Assembly (NCBI GenBank): GCA_041392665.1
Contig: JAWKLQ010000001.1
Coordinates: 310,001 to 374,000, forward strand
Origin: Flavilitoribacter sp020436695
GTDB lineage: Bacteria > Bacteroidota > Bacteroidia > Chitinophagales > Saprospiraceae
Length of the DNA: 64,000 nt
Direction of reading: 5' to 3'
Under the pieces are notes generated by a model, which saw only the letters and a list, made by a program, of their open reading frames with translations, did not search any database and was not told the origin of the DNA. This document shows positions 8,972-17,476 of this stretch, piece by piece. The position numbers were made by a program, and so were the translations under genes. Numbering within the stretch: position 1 is the stretch's first letter; every line of letters begins with the position of its first letter.

Positions 8972-10045
8972 ATGCGACCCATTATTTTTTCCATCCTATC
9001 CTTCTGGGCAGGCATTGCCGCAGCGCAGCCTGTTTCCAACCAAACCAACATCAAGGGGCTAAAAGACTATTATCAGGATTACTTCCCCATTGGCGTTTCC
9101 GTTGGCCCTTATAATTTCAATGGCTCCGATTCCCTGATCATCATCAATGAATTTGCCAGTATAACGGCGGAAAACATCATGAAGATGGGTCCCATTCATC
9201 CGGAGCCCGACGAATACAACTGGCAATATTCCGATCAAATGATGGCTTTTGCTAAAAGGCACGGACTAAAGGTCAGAGGACATACGCTATGCTGGCACAA
9301 TCAGACCGGCCGCTGGTTGTTTGAAGATGCGGAAGGCCAGGAAGTATCCAAAGAAGTACTGCTCAACCGCCTGAAAGAACACATTTTTAGTGTAGCCGGC
9401 CGCTATAAAGATCAGGTCTATGCCTGGGATGTGGTCAATGAGGTCATCTCCGATAATCAGGATGAGTTCCTTCGCCAGTCGAAATGGTATCAGATCTGTG
9501 GAGAGGAATTCATTTATAAAGCCTTTGAGTATGCCCACGATGCGGCTCCCAATGCGATACTTTTTTACAACGACTACAGCGCCACCAATCCAGTAAAGCG
9601 GGATAAGATTGTGCGCCTGATCAAAGGCATGCAGGAACGCGGTATTCCTATTCATGGCATGGGCATGCAAGGGCATTGGTCGATCAGTCATCCGTCCGAA
9701 AAGGAGATCCGGGATGCCATTCAGGCTTATGCTGACCTGGGATTGCAGGTGCAGATCACAGAGTTGGACATCTCCGTGTATGCTCCCAACGACCGGGAGA
9801 AAAAGCCGGATGCGTCATACGAATTCACGCCGGAACAGGAACAAAAACAGATCGATCAGTATCGGATGATCTTTAATGTATTCCGCGATTTCAAAAATGT
9901 GATCAGCGGTGTGACCTTCTGGAATGTTTCCGACCGGCATTCGTGGCTGGACAATTTTCCGGTGCGGGGCCGCAAGAACTATCCCTTACTTTTCGACGAG
10001 GAGGGAAAACGGAAGAAGGCTTATAGTGCAGTAACTGGGTTTTGA
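8972..10045 (+). CDS. Endo-1,4-beta-xylanase, glycoside hydrolase family 10
   Basis: Secreted retaining xylanase that cleaves internal beta-1,4 bonds of xylan. I place the start at 8972 because it gives a clean signal peptide (residues 1-17, ending IAAAQP); a longer reading frame begins at 8846. The mature protein is a single GH10 barrel of normal size (357 aa in total). Visible landmarks are TAENIMKMG, GHTLCWH, the acid/base glutamate in WDVVNE (Glu157), and the nucleophile in QITELDISVY (Glu264), followed by FWNVSDRHSW. No carbohydrate-binding module or sorting domain is attached. A LacI-type palindrome lies upstream, which fits sugar-induced expression. No other xylan-utilisation genes are adjacent. 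Confidence 0.95.
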   Translation: MRPIIFSILSFWAGIAAAQPVSNQTNIKGLKDYYQDYFPIGVSVGPYNFNGSDSLIIINEFASITAENIMKMGPIHPEPDEYNWQYSDQMMAFAKRHGLKVRGHTLCWHNQTGRWLFEDAEGQEVSKEVLLNRLKEHIFSVAGRYKDQVYAWDVVNEVISDNQDEFLRQSKWYQICGEEFIYKAFEYAHDAAPNAILFYNDYSATNPVKRDKIVRLIKGMQERGIPIHGMGMQGHWSISHPSEKEIRDAIQAYADLGLQVQITELDISVYAPNDREKKPDASYEFTPEQEQKQIDQYRMIFNVFRDFKNVISGVTFWNVSDRHSWLDNFPVRGRKNYPLLFDEEGKRKKAYSAVTGF

Positions 10046-10300
10046 TGGCTGGTTTAGGTGGTTAGATACTTCAGCCATATTGACAATGTACTATTCACTT
10101 CAAAGTTTAGCTGTTCCAAGAACCATCATCACATTGTAACATCACAGCATTCCTTATATTGCAGGACTTTTGCACTGTAGATTGAAAAGTTGTGTATCCA
10201 TACATTTACGGTAGACGGTGAACGTCCCCCCATCTTTCACCGACCTTTGTTGCCTACTGTATTTCATGGATCGTAAATTACAAAACACTCGATTACGACT

Positions 10301-11071
10301 ATGTTATTAGCGATTGACATCGGTAATTCCAATGTTACAGTTGGTTTTTACCAGGATCAGGACTGGAAGTATATGTGGCGATTTGCTACCCGTACGGATC
10401 TGGAAGCAGCCATGTACTACCACGTTCAGCTGACCAATCGTTTGATCGAAGTAGGTCTGCCGGCTGAGCGGGTCAATCGGATCATTATCAGCAGTGTGGT
10501 ACCGGACCTGACGGCCACTATTGAAGAACTCGTCCAGCATCTGTTTCATCACCAACCACTTACCCTCAGACCCGAGTTGTATCACCGCCTCAAATTACAG
10601 ATCGATCGTCCGGATGAAATAGGCACCGACCTGCTGGCCAATGCGGCCGCAGCTTATTTTTTATATCAAAAAGATTGTGTAGTCGTCGATTTCGGCACAG
10701 CGCTCACCTTTACCACGGTCACCGGCGCCGGACACATACTTGGTGTTTCCATTGCTCCGGGCCTGAAAACAGCCATACGCTCATTGTTCCAGAAAACGGC
10801 ACAACTCCCCGAAGTACCGCTGGAATTTCCCCGGAGTGCGATCGGCAAAAATACAGTACACGCCATTCAGAGTGGCATCCTGATCGGATATGTCGGACTG
10901 GTACGTCATATGCTGTCTATGATCCGCGCTGAGTTGGGTGAACACTACTCAGCAGTAGCCACCGGCGGGCTGTCCTCCATCATGCACCCGCTGGAGAATG
11001 ACTTCGCGATCATCAACCCCAACCTCACGTTGGACGGCTTGCGCTTGATCTGTGAATCGCTGGAAGTTTGA
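10301..11071 (+). CDS. coaX: Type III pantothenate kinase
   Basis: Cytoplasmic enzyme that phosphorylates pantothenate, the first step of coenzyme A synthesis. The N-terminus MLLAIDIGNSN is the phosphate-binding strand of the ASKHA fold (Asp6), GTDLLANAAAA carries the substrate-site Asp, and VVDFGTALTFT is the second nucleotide-binding element. The length (256 aa) is typical for CoaX. The 255 bases upstream contain no gene. The next gene, an HMG-CoA synthase that consumes acetyl-CoA, follows on the same strand but seems to have its own -7 element. Confidence 0.95.
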   Translation: MLLAIDIGNSNVTVGFYQDQDWKYMWRFATRTDLEAAMYYHVQLTNRLIEVGLPAERVNRIIISSVVPDLTATIEELVQHLFHHQPLTLRPELYHRLKLQIDRPDEIGTDLLANAAAAYFLYQKDCVVVDFGTALTFTTVTGAGHILGVSIAPGLKTAIRSLFQKTAQLPEVPLEFPRSAIGKNTVHAIQSGILIGYVGLVRHMLSMIRAELGEHYSAVATGGLSSIMHPLENDFAIINPNLTLDGLRLICESLEV

Positions 11072-11101
11072 ACCTAATTTTAAAGTTCTTGTTTCCTATC
11101 C

Positions 11102-11109
11102 TATATTTG
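11102..11109 (+). promoter_or_regulatory. -7 promoter element (TATATTTG) before HMG-CoA synthase
   Basis: TATATTTG matches the Bacteroidota -7 consensus TAnnTTTG and lies 18 bases before the ATG at 11128. The -33 element is poor, so the leader would be very short and the assignment is tentative. Confidence 0.4.
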
Positions 11110-11127
11110 TCCCACAAAATTCTGATC

Positions 11128-12671
11128 ATGGTTTCCAAACAGACACCGCGAACTACCGTCGGCATTGATGATATGGCCGTCTATATCCCACATCTCTACC
11201 TTTCCATTGCCGATCTGGCAGCGGCCAGAGACCTGGAATATGACAAGCTCAACAAGGGCTGGGCCTGACTGCCATGTCGATCACAGATGCCCACGAAGAT
11301 GCTGCGACCATGGCTGCCAACGCGGTATTGGATCTGATACTCAAGAATGAGCTGGATCCTTCAACGATCGGTCGGATCTACCTGGGTACGGAAAGTGCCC
11401 TCGATGGTGCCAAACCAACCGCCACTTACGTGCTGGATATGCTCAACGATTATCTGGCGCCCATCTACGGGCCGGACTGCCTGCTTAATTGCGATGTGGT
11501 GGACCTCACCTTTGCCTGTATCGGTGCGGTAGATGCCCTGCAAAACACCCTGGAGTGGGTGCAGATACGCAGCGGCCGGATCGGTATCGTGGTGGCGTCC
11601 GACATTGCCCAGTACGAACTCGGATCAGGAGGTGAATACACCCAGGGAGCCGGTGCTGTAGCCATGCTGGTGAAAGAAAATCCACGCCTGCTGGAACTCG
11701 ATCCCGATTGGGGAGTGGCAACCCGGCCGGTCCACGATTTTTTCAAACCACTCCGGCAGGTGAAAAAAGAAGATATCATCCGCGAAGTACTCCAGCTGAT
11801 GGATGATCAGCATATGGATATCGAAGCACTGGTCCGGGACCTTTCTGCCAGCATTGAAGTAAAAGGTGTGCTGGATGCCAACGAAGCCAAACTCACGCTA
11901 CATAAAAGTACGCCGGTATTTGACGGTCCTTATTCCAATGATTGCTACCAGCAGCGCATCGGCGAAGCCCTCGCCAACTACCTGGAAGAATCCGGCCAGT
12001 CGGAAGACCTGCCCGTGATCGATAAATGGGATCGACTGATCTTCCACCTGCCTTATGCCTTCCAGGCACGCAGGATGTTTTCGGAGATCTACGTGGAGAA
12101 TATGCGTAAGCGGGGTGAATGGAAAAGCTGGGCAGCCGCCAACGGAATGGAGCTCCCCGAAGCCGGCCAGTTTGAAGATGTTGCTGCTTTTCAAAAGGCA
12201 GAGGCACAGGTGCTGCGGGCCGTCACCAAAACGCAGGACTACCGGAACTTTGTAAACGAAAAGATCGAATCCGGAGAAAGAGCCTCCTCTCTCATGGGCA
12301 ATCTCTATGCGGGCTCTATTTTCCTTTCGCTCATGAGTACTCTGGAGGTTGGACTTCTGGAGGAACATGATCTGGATAACGGCCGCTTAGGCTTTTTCGG
12401 CTACGGCAGTGGCTCTAAATCAAAAGTGTTTACAGGCACTTTACAGGCCGGCTGGCAGCAGGTCGTTCGCGGCTTCCGACTGTTTGAGCGCCTGGAGCAG
12501 CGCCAGGCTATCGATTACGATACTTACGAGCAGTTGCATCGCGGCGAGCTTACTGAAAGTGTTCTGCCTCCAGCGGAGACTTTCTTCCTGAAACACGTCG
12601 AAACGGAACGAGGCGTACGGGAAGGTGCCCGTTCATACGGCCGGTTTGAGAAGGTTGGGAGCGAGGTGTAA
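11128..12671 (+). pseudogene. Hydroxymethylglutaryl-CoA synthase, interrupted by a one-base frameshift
   Basis: HMG-CoA synthase condenses acetyl-CoA with acetoacetyl-CoA in the mevalonate pathway. The first part reads in one frame from 11128 to a TGA at 11266-11268; the rest reads in another frame from about 11259 to 12671. Adding one base to the GGG run at 11256-11258 restores a continuous product of about 514 aa across the junction (DKLNKG then LGLTAMS), which matches the KGLG segment expected in the family. Downstream features are intact: LGTES (general-base Glu region), FACIGA with the catalytic Cys (residue 131 of the restored protein), and the HLPYAF histidine motif. The break is either a real recent mutation or a sequencing error in a G run. 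No other mevalonate genes are nearby. Confidence 0.88.
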
Positions 12672-12685
12672 GAGCGGTAAGTCAG

Positions 12686-12729
12686 TTAGTCGTAAGTCTT
12701 TTTAGTTGAAGTATTTGATTTACGACTAA
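12686..12729. repeat. TTAGTCGTAA inverted repeat between convergent genes
   Basis: A 10-base perfect inverted repeat (TTAGTCGTAA at 12686-12695, TTACGACTAA at 12720-12729) lies between the HMG-CoA synthase and GNAT stop codons; the right arm contains the GNAT stop. It may act as a two-way terminator, but its sequence belongs to the dispersed TAGTCGTAAGTC family seen elsewhere in the window. Confidence 0.7.
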
Positions 12730-13238
12730 AGCCCATTCGCCCAAACATACAGATAGACCTCCGCTTTACTGTCGTAGGGCACCGGGTACCAAAGTGTTTT
12801 CACCCGTCGACCGCCCATTTTTTCATAAAATCTGATCGCCGGTTCATTGGCCGCCAGTACCATCAAATGGAAAGCTTCTCCCGGAGCCTGCTCCCGTGCC
12901 CAGGCGGATGTGCGTCGCATCAGTTCCCGCCCGATCCCATGGCCTTTCCACTCGGGAGCAACGTGGAGATTATCGAGTAAAGTCCCCCACTCCGGATCGT
13001 AATGCAGGAAGACGCAACCAAAGCCGCAAAGCTGATCACCATTCATTGCCAGCAGATTATATTGATCCGGATTCGGTTGCGTATAGCGTTTTGTCCATAC
13101 ATTCAGGCGGTCTTCTTCTACTTCCTCATCCAGAAATTTATCCGGATAGGGCCCCCGGTAATGTAGCTGCCAGCTACGGGCGTGCAGGCGGGCTATATTT
13201 TCAACATCTTCGGCAGTTGCTACTCGGTAAGTGATCAT
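12726..13238 (-). CDS. GNAT family N-acetyltransferase
   Basis: Cytoplasmic acetyl-CoA-dependent acetyltransferase of 170 aa. Hallmarks of the fold are the N-terminal ITYRVATAEDVENIARLH, the central strand LHVAPEWKGHGIGREL (acetyl-CoA pyrophosphate loop, Q/RxxGxG/A type) and the C-terminal ANEPAIRFYEKMGGRRV. The substrate cannot be inferred. It is convergent with the HMG-CoA synthase gene and ends inside a small inverted repeat. Confidence 0.9.
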   Translation of the reverse strand: MITYRVATAEDVENIARLHARSWQLHYRGPYPDKFLDEEVEEDRLNVWTKRYTQPNPDQYNLLAMNGDQLCGFGCVFLHYDPEWGTLLDNLHVAPEWKGHGIGRELMRRTSAWAREQAPGEAFHLMVLAANEPAIRFYEKMGGRRVKTLWYPVPYDSKAEVYLYVWANGL

Positions 13239-13354
13239 AGCTTTATGAAATTATTATGCGAAACAGGCATCCGGGGCCAAAGATAAATGCTTCCGAAAAT
13301 TTTGTATTTTTAAAGTCCAACTTTCAGCAGGATAATCTGTAAGTGGCGGAGAAA

Positions 13355-13392
13355 AAATAAATGAACCTTCAGAAAGATTGGTTCATTTATTT
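13355..13392. terminator. Perfect 13-bp hairpin, A-rich before and T-rich after
   Basis: AAATAAATGAACC (13355-13367) pairs exactly with GGTTCATTTATTT (13380-13392) around a 12-base loop. It has the form of a two-way terminator, yet neither neighbouring protein gene is transcribed towards it. It may instead end a non-coding transcript or be part of the adjacent palindromic element. Confidence 0.55.
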
Positions 13393-13401
13393 CCATCAAG
13401 C

Positions 13402-13570
13402 TAAGTATGTGAGCAAAATTATTGTGGCAACCTCTGATCGCGGGAATTTTCGTGCTAATTGAGGCGGAGGTTCCCGACCTTAGCCGTAGCTAAGGGAGGC
13501 GGTTCTCTAACGAAGAGTAGCGCGAAAAGGCCCCATCAGAGTTGATACGTTTAATTTGCTCACATACTTA
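13402..13570. repeat. 169-base near-palindromic element (MITE-like or structured RNA)
   Basis: The outer arms are TAAGTATGTGAGCAAAATTA (13402-13421) and its complement at 13552-13570, differing by one A. Inside them, 13428-13438 pairs with 13535-13544 (with one bulged base), 13447-13456 pairs with 13519-13528 with one G-T wobble, and the centre has CCTTAGC-cgta-GCTAAGG (13478-13495). The whole element can fold as one long branched hairpin. No coding sequence lies inside. It is either a miniature inverted-repeat element or a folded RNA. Confidence 0.65.
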
Positions 13571-13606
13571 CTAAGCGGGAATTATTTTCCTCGTTTTTGT
13601 ATTCTC

Positions 13607-13675
13607 TTAGTCGAATGCCAATAAGTCATGAGTCTGGAATTATAGTCCTAGATAGGCTTACGACTTACCGACTAA
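13607..13675. repeat. TAGTCG-family inverted repeat before the DUF5916 gene
   Basis: TTAGTCG at 13607-13613 faces CTTACGACTTACCGACTAA at 13657-13675. Word content matches the dispersed TAGTCGTAAGTC repeat family of this window. Confidence 0.55.
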
Positions 13676-13702
13676 CACCTAACTCACTAGATTATCCACC
13701 CG

Positions 13703-15910
13703 ATGAAACAAGTATGCCTTTTACTCAGCCTCACCTTTTTTATCCCTGCTTTAGCTCACAGTCAGGATGCCGTTTTTGATGTACCACGTCTACCCGCCGA
13801 CATTACTTTTGACGGTAAACTGGACGAAGATTTTTGGGATGAACTAACCCCTTTATCACTAACCGGTCACATGCCGCATTACGGACAAGCTCCTTCGGAA
13901 GCGGCCAGGATCTATTTATGCTATGATGACCATTATCTCTATCTTGCGGGCGATATGCAATTGAGCGATCCGGGTCTTCTCCGCCCAACTACTTTCAGGC
14001 GGGATCCCGACGATGGCACCACCGATTATTTAGGCCTGATCCTGGATTCTTTCCACGATAAAGAAAATGCCCTGGCCTTTTTCACCGGCCCGACCGGTTT
14101 TCGCTGGGACGGCAGTGTTTCCAATGACGCGGAAGGAGATAGTCCCTTAAATCTCGACTGGAATACCTTCTGGGATGTGCTCACCCATATGGGAGAAAGC
14201 CACTGGTCATCGGAAATGCGCATTCCCTGGTCCAGCCTGCGTTTTCAGGATAAGGACGGTCAGGTGCTCATGGGGATCACCTGCTGGTGGTATATCGCTG
14301 CCAAGAACGAATTGGTGATCTATCCGGACATTCCTCCCAAGTGGGGAGATATGAGTGCCTGGAAACCCTCCCAGATGCAGACCATCCGCTTTCGGGAGGT
14401 GTATAGCAAAAAACCACTGTACATTGCGCCCTATCTTTTGGGTGGCAGCCAGTTAAATTATGATCTGAACGAAACCGGCACCGCTTATCTCAAAAACAAA
14501 GAACCTGCTTTCGAGGCCGGCCTGGACGTTAAATACGGGATTACCAACAACCTGACCCTTGACCTGACCGTCAACACCGATTTCGCTCAGGTAGAAGCCG
14601 ATGATCAACAGGTGAATCTCACCCGTTTCTCTTTATTTTTTCCGGAAAAGCGCCTATTCTTCCAGGAACGTGCCGGTATTTTCGATTTCAATTTCGATCA
14701 GTTCAACCGGCTGTTCTACAGTCGCCGTATCGGTCTGGATGAGGATGGTAATCCGGTGCGCATCTATGGCGGCGCACGCCTGGTCGGCCGGGTAGGAAAA
14801 TACGATCTGGGTTTTCTCAATATGCAAACGCAGGCCTCCGATAGCCTGGCTTCCGAAAATTTCGGCCTGTTTCGCCTTCGCCGGCAATTATCCGGTTCCA
14901 ATTCATATATCGGCGGGATACTGGCCAACCGTATGGATGTAGATGGCCATCGCAATACAGCACTGGGATTTGACGGTATCTTTAATTTGAATGGAGCAGA
15001 CTTTCTCACCGCCAAATGGGCGCATACTTTCGATGATGCTACCCCGACCCGGGAGTTTTCTACCGAATCAGGCCGGTTCTATCTCGATTGGGAGCGCCGT
15101 CGTTTTGACGGGCTGAGCTATAAGCTATCTATATCGCGAGTGGGTGGAGATTATCAACCCGAAATGGGCTTTGAACTGCGCAACAACTATCACAGCGTAG
15201 CCCCTACCCTGCGCTACGGCTGGCTACTGGGCGAAAAATCCGACTGGTTTTCCTGGCGGGTGTCACTGGAGAATTATATCCTGGAGAACTACAGTACCAG
15301 GATAGTAGAGACTGCCAGTTCTTTATTTAACATTGAGGGGACTTCCAAAAACGGCTGGTATATCCAGGCCGGGATCAATTATCAGCATGAATACATCACG
15401 GAGGCTTTTGAGCTTTCCGAAACGGCAACCGTCCCCACCGGTACTTATGATTTCTTCCAATGGGGATTGAATGTATCAACTCCTTATTCCCAGTTTTTGG
15501 GTGCTATCCTGGAATGGAAAGGCGGAGCGTTTTACGATGGTCATCTCCAATCAGTAGCTATTTTCCCACGCTGGAAATTGTCCGCCCATTTTGACCTACA
15601 GGGATTCTATCAGTACAATTATGGTAATTTCCGGTCACGAGATCAGTTATTCGAAGCCCATCTGGCCCGGATCAAAGCGGTGTATATGCTGAATACGAAG
15701 TTCTCCATAGCCGCTTTCTTGCAGTATAACAGCCTCGACAAGGTGTATGTGGGAAATGTACGTTTCCGCCTTAACCCCAGGGAAGGGCATGATCTTTATC
15801 TGGTGTATAACGATCTGATCAATGAAGACCGGACCAGGGAAATGCCGCATTTACCCTTTAGCAGCAACCGGGCGGTGGTGTTGAAGTATACTTACACCTT
15901 CAGTTTATAG
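13703..15910 (+). CDS. CBM9-like domain plus DUF5916 outer-membrane barrel protein
   Basis: Exported 735-aa protein. After a signal peptide (residues 1-20, ending AHSQDA) comes a CBM9-like domain (about 30-220, with ITFDGKLDEDFWDEL and DDHYLYLAGDM), then the DUF5916 region, predicted to be a large outer-membrane beta-barrel (alternating aromatic strands; FFPEKRLFFQERAGIFDF is a family hallmark). The function is unknown; sugar or glycan handling is only suggested by the CBM9-like fold. The C-terminus reads YTYTFSL: the usual terminal Phe is followed by Ser-Leu and a TAG stop that sits inside a TAGTCGTAAGTC repeat, so the repeat may have altered the 3' end. Confidence 0.9.
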   Translation: MKQVCLLLSLTFFIPALAHSQDAVFDVPRLPADITFDGKLDEDFWDELTPLSLTGHMPHYGQAPSEAARIYLCYDDHYLYLAGDMQLSDPGLLRPTTFRRDPDDGTTDYLGLILDSFHDKENALAFFTGPTGFRWDGSVSNDAEGDSPLNLDWNTFWDVLTHMGESHWSSEMRIPWSSLRFQDKDGQVLMGITCWWYIAAKNELVIYPDIPPKWGDMSAWKPSQMQTIRFREVYSKKPLYIAPYLLGGSQLNYDLNETGTAYLKNKEPAFEAGLDVKYGITNNLTLDLTVNTDFAQVEADDQQVNLTRFSLFFPEKRLFFQERAGIFDFNFDQFNRLFYSRRIGLDEDGNPVRIYGGARLVGRVGKYDLGFLNMQTQASDSLASENFGLFRLRRQLSGSNSYIGGILANRMDVDGHRNTALGFDGIFNLNGADFLTAKWAHTFDDATPTREFSTESGRFYLDWERRRFDGLSYKLSISRVGGDYQPEMGFELRNNYHSVAPTLRYGWLLGEKSDWFSWRVSLENYILENYSTRIVETASSLFNIEGTSKNGWYIQAGINYQHEYITEAFELSETATVPTGTYDFFQWGLNVSTPYSQFLGAILEWKGGAFYDGHLQSVAIFPRWKLSAHFDLQGFYQYNYGNFRSRDQLFEAHLARIKAVYMLNTKFSIAAFLQYNSLDKVYVGNVRFRLNPREGHDLYLVYNDLINEDRTREMPHLPFSSNRAVVLKYTYTFSL

Positions 15911-15935
15911 TCGTAAGTCTTTGAGTCGTAAGTCC
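15909..15935. repeat. Tandem AGTCGTAAGTC repeat overlapping the DUF5916 stop
   Basis: AGTCGTAAGTC occurs at 15909-15919 and again at 15924-15934. The stop codon TAG (15908-15910) is the start of the first copy. Confidence 0.75.
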
Positions 15936-15971
15936 GGCAAAGAATTCACTCTACTGGACAAATGGATTTTT

Positions 15972-16023
15972 GGACGTTGGGATATTGGGACTTAAAAGGT
16001 TCAATCCCAAGGTCCTAACGTCC
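15972..16023. repeat. Imperfect hairpin between DUF5916 and acyltransferase genes
   Basis: GGACGTT (15972-15978) pairs with AACGTCC (16017-16023), and the inner TTGGGA segments pair with ATCCCAA (16004-16010). It may act as a terminator for the DUF5916 gene, but there is no T-run. Confidence 0.4.
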
Positions 16024-16067
16024 CTGATTCACAGCGTCCGCCCCGTAATCTTTTGTACATTTAATCC

Positions 16068-17258
16068 ATGAGAGCCAACCGAGTACTTTCCATCGATGTG
16101 TTTCGCGGACTTACCATTTTCACGATGGTCTTTGTCAACGACCTGGCTGGTGTTCAAGATCTGCCGGGCTGGATGAAACACGCTGCTGCCGACGCAGATG
16201 CCATGACCTTCGTCGATGTCGTCTTTCCTGCCTTTCTGTTTATTGTCGGCATGTCCATACCCTTTGCCGTACAGAACCGGCTGGCCAGAGACACCTCCCA
16301 ATGGGCTTTGTGGAAGCACATTCTCATCCGAACCGTCGGCTTGCTGGTACTTGGCGTATATATGGTCAATTCCGAGGAAATGAACGGCGAGGCTTCGCTG
16401 ATCAGTAAATCGCTGTGGGACCTGCTCTTTTACGGTAGCGTTATTTTGCTGTGGAATCAATATCCTGTTACCGAAAAAAAGGAGCGTCGGTATTTACATA
16501 CCGGCCTGCAAATACTGGCCGTGATCATCTTGTTGGTGCTACCCTTTCTATTTCGTAAAGGATCGGAGGATGCCCTGACGGGTATGACCCCAAGTTGGTG
16601 GGGCATTTTGGGGCTTATCGGCTGGGCCTATCTATATACGATGATCGTCTTTCTTGCATTTCGCAGAAAACTATACGCCATGGTGGGCATGCTGGGCCTG
16701 TTCATCATCGTGGCGATCGGCCTCAAAGATCCAGGGCTTAACCTTCCGGGGGTCCTGGGATGGCTATCCGGTCAGGCGGGCAATCTTATTCACGCCTCGC
16801 TCTGTCTGGCCGGTGTTATTTTATCGCAGTTCCTGCTCATCGAGCGGGAGAAAGACAATGCAGGTGGGGAAAGTATTCGCCGGATGCTGGTTTTCGGAAT
16901 TATACTCATTGCAGCAGGCTATTTTCTCCGACCGCTGTACGGCATTTCTAAAATATACGCTACGCCAAGCTGGGCTCTGTATTCCGCCGCTATTTGTGCC
17001 CTGCTTTTTCCACTGGTCTATTGGCTGGTAGATCTGAGGGCACAAACCCGCTGGGCCGGATTCCTGAAGCCCGCCGGACAAAATCCACTACTCACTTATA
17101 TCCTGCCCAATATTTTTATCGCACTGTTCGGTTATAGTTTTTGGCCGGAAATGTTGAGCAGTGGTATTCCAGGCTTGTTGCGATCCATTGTGTTTTCCCT
17201 ATTTATCCTGGGTGTGGCTGCTTTGCTGAGCAGGGCGGGTATTCGGCTGCGGTTGTAA
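16068..17258 (+). CDS. HGSNAT-like membrane acyltransferase (DUF5009 family)
   Basis: Integral membrane protein of 396 aa with about ten hydrophobic segments. The N-terminus RVLSIDVFRGLTIFTMVFVN followed by FVDVVFPAFLFIVGMSIPFA is diagnostic of the bacterial relatives of heparan-alpha-glucosaminide N-acetyltransferase (COG4299/DUF5009). A histidine sits in the first loop (WMKHAAAD), where the catalytic His lies in the family. It probably moves an acetyl group across the membrane onto an amino sugar, but the acceptor is unknown. It is flanked by repeat-rich spacers and appears to stand alone. Confidence 0.85.
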   Translation: MRANRVLSIDVFRGLTIFTMVFVNDLAGVQDLPGWMKHAAADADAMTFVDVVFPAFLFIVGMSIPFAVQNRLARDTSQWALWKHILIRTVGLLVLGVYMVNSEEMNGEASLISKSLWDLLFYGSVILLWNQYPVTEKKERRYLHTGLQILAVIILLVLPFLFRKGSEDALTGMTPSWWGILGLIGWAYLYTMIVFLAFRRKLYAMVGMLGLFIIVAIGLKDPGLNLPGVLGWLSGQAGNLIHASLCLAGVILSQFLLIEREKDNAGGESIRRMLVFGIILIAAGYFLRPLYGISKIYATPSWALYSAAICALLFPLVYWLVDLRAQTRWAGFLKPAGQNPLLTYILPNIFIALFGYSFWPEMLSSGIPGLLRSIVFSLFILGVAALLSRAGIRLRL

Positions 17259-17287
17259 AGCAGGAGTCATTCTGAGCAAAAAAATTT

Positions 17288-17447
17288 GGGGTTGTGTAAA
17301 AAGTCATTTTCCGATGATGGACAAGAAATAATGTTCGGTTTTTTGGTTTGGGTGGTTCTCCCTAGGGGGAGTTAGAGGGGCTAAGTGAAGGAAAAATCGA
17401 ACATTATTTCTGAGCAAAACGCTTAATGGGACTTTTTACACAACTCC
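17288..17447. repeat. 160-base MITE-like element with terminal inverted repeats
   Basis: The ends GGGGTTGTGTAAAAAGTC (17288-17305) and GACTTTTTACACAACTCC (17430-17447) match at 17 of 18 positions when inverted. A second exact 14-bp pair lies inside: AGAAATAATGTTCG (17324-17337) and CGAACATTATTTCT (17398-17411). No coding capacity is present. The terminal sequence looks like the ends of a DDE-type insertion sequence, so a miniature non-autonomous derivative is likely. It sits between two convergent genes. No clear target duplication was seen. Confidence 0.7.
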
Positions 17448-17476
17448 AAAGTCTAAATAACTCGCTCCTCCTCTAC

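Larger units (their letters stand above)
13239..13702. other. Structure-rich 464-base intergenic region
   Basis: No protein gene is supported between the GNAT gene (minus) and the DUF5916 gene (plus). The region holds three inverted-repeat features described separately: a 13-bp hairpin at 13355-13392, a 169-base near-palindrome at 13402-13570, and a TAGTCG-family repeat at 13607-13675. Confidence 0.6.

Noticed and set aside
15995..16012. tRNA T-arm-like word (GGTTCAATCCC)
   Set aside because: No acceptor, D or anticodon arms can be built around it; the bases belong to an imperfect hairpin.
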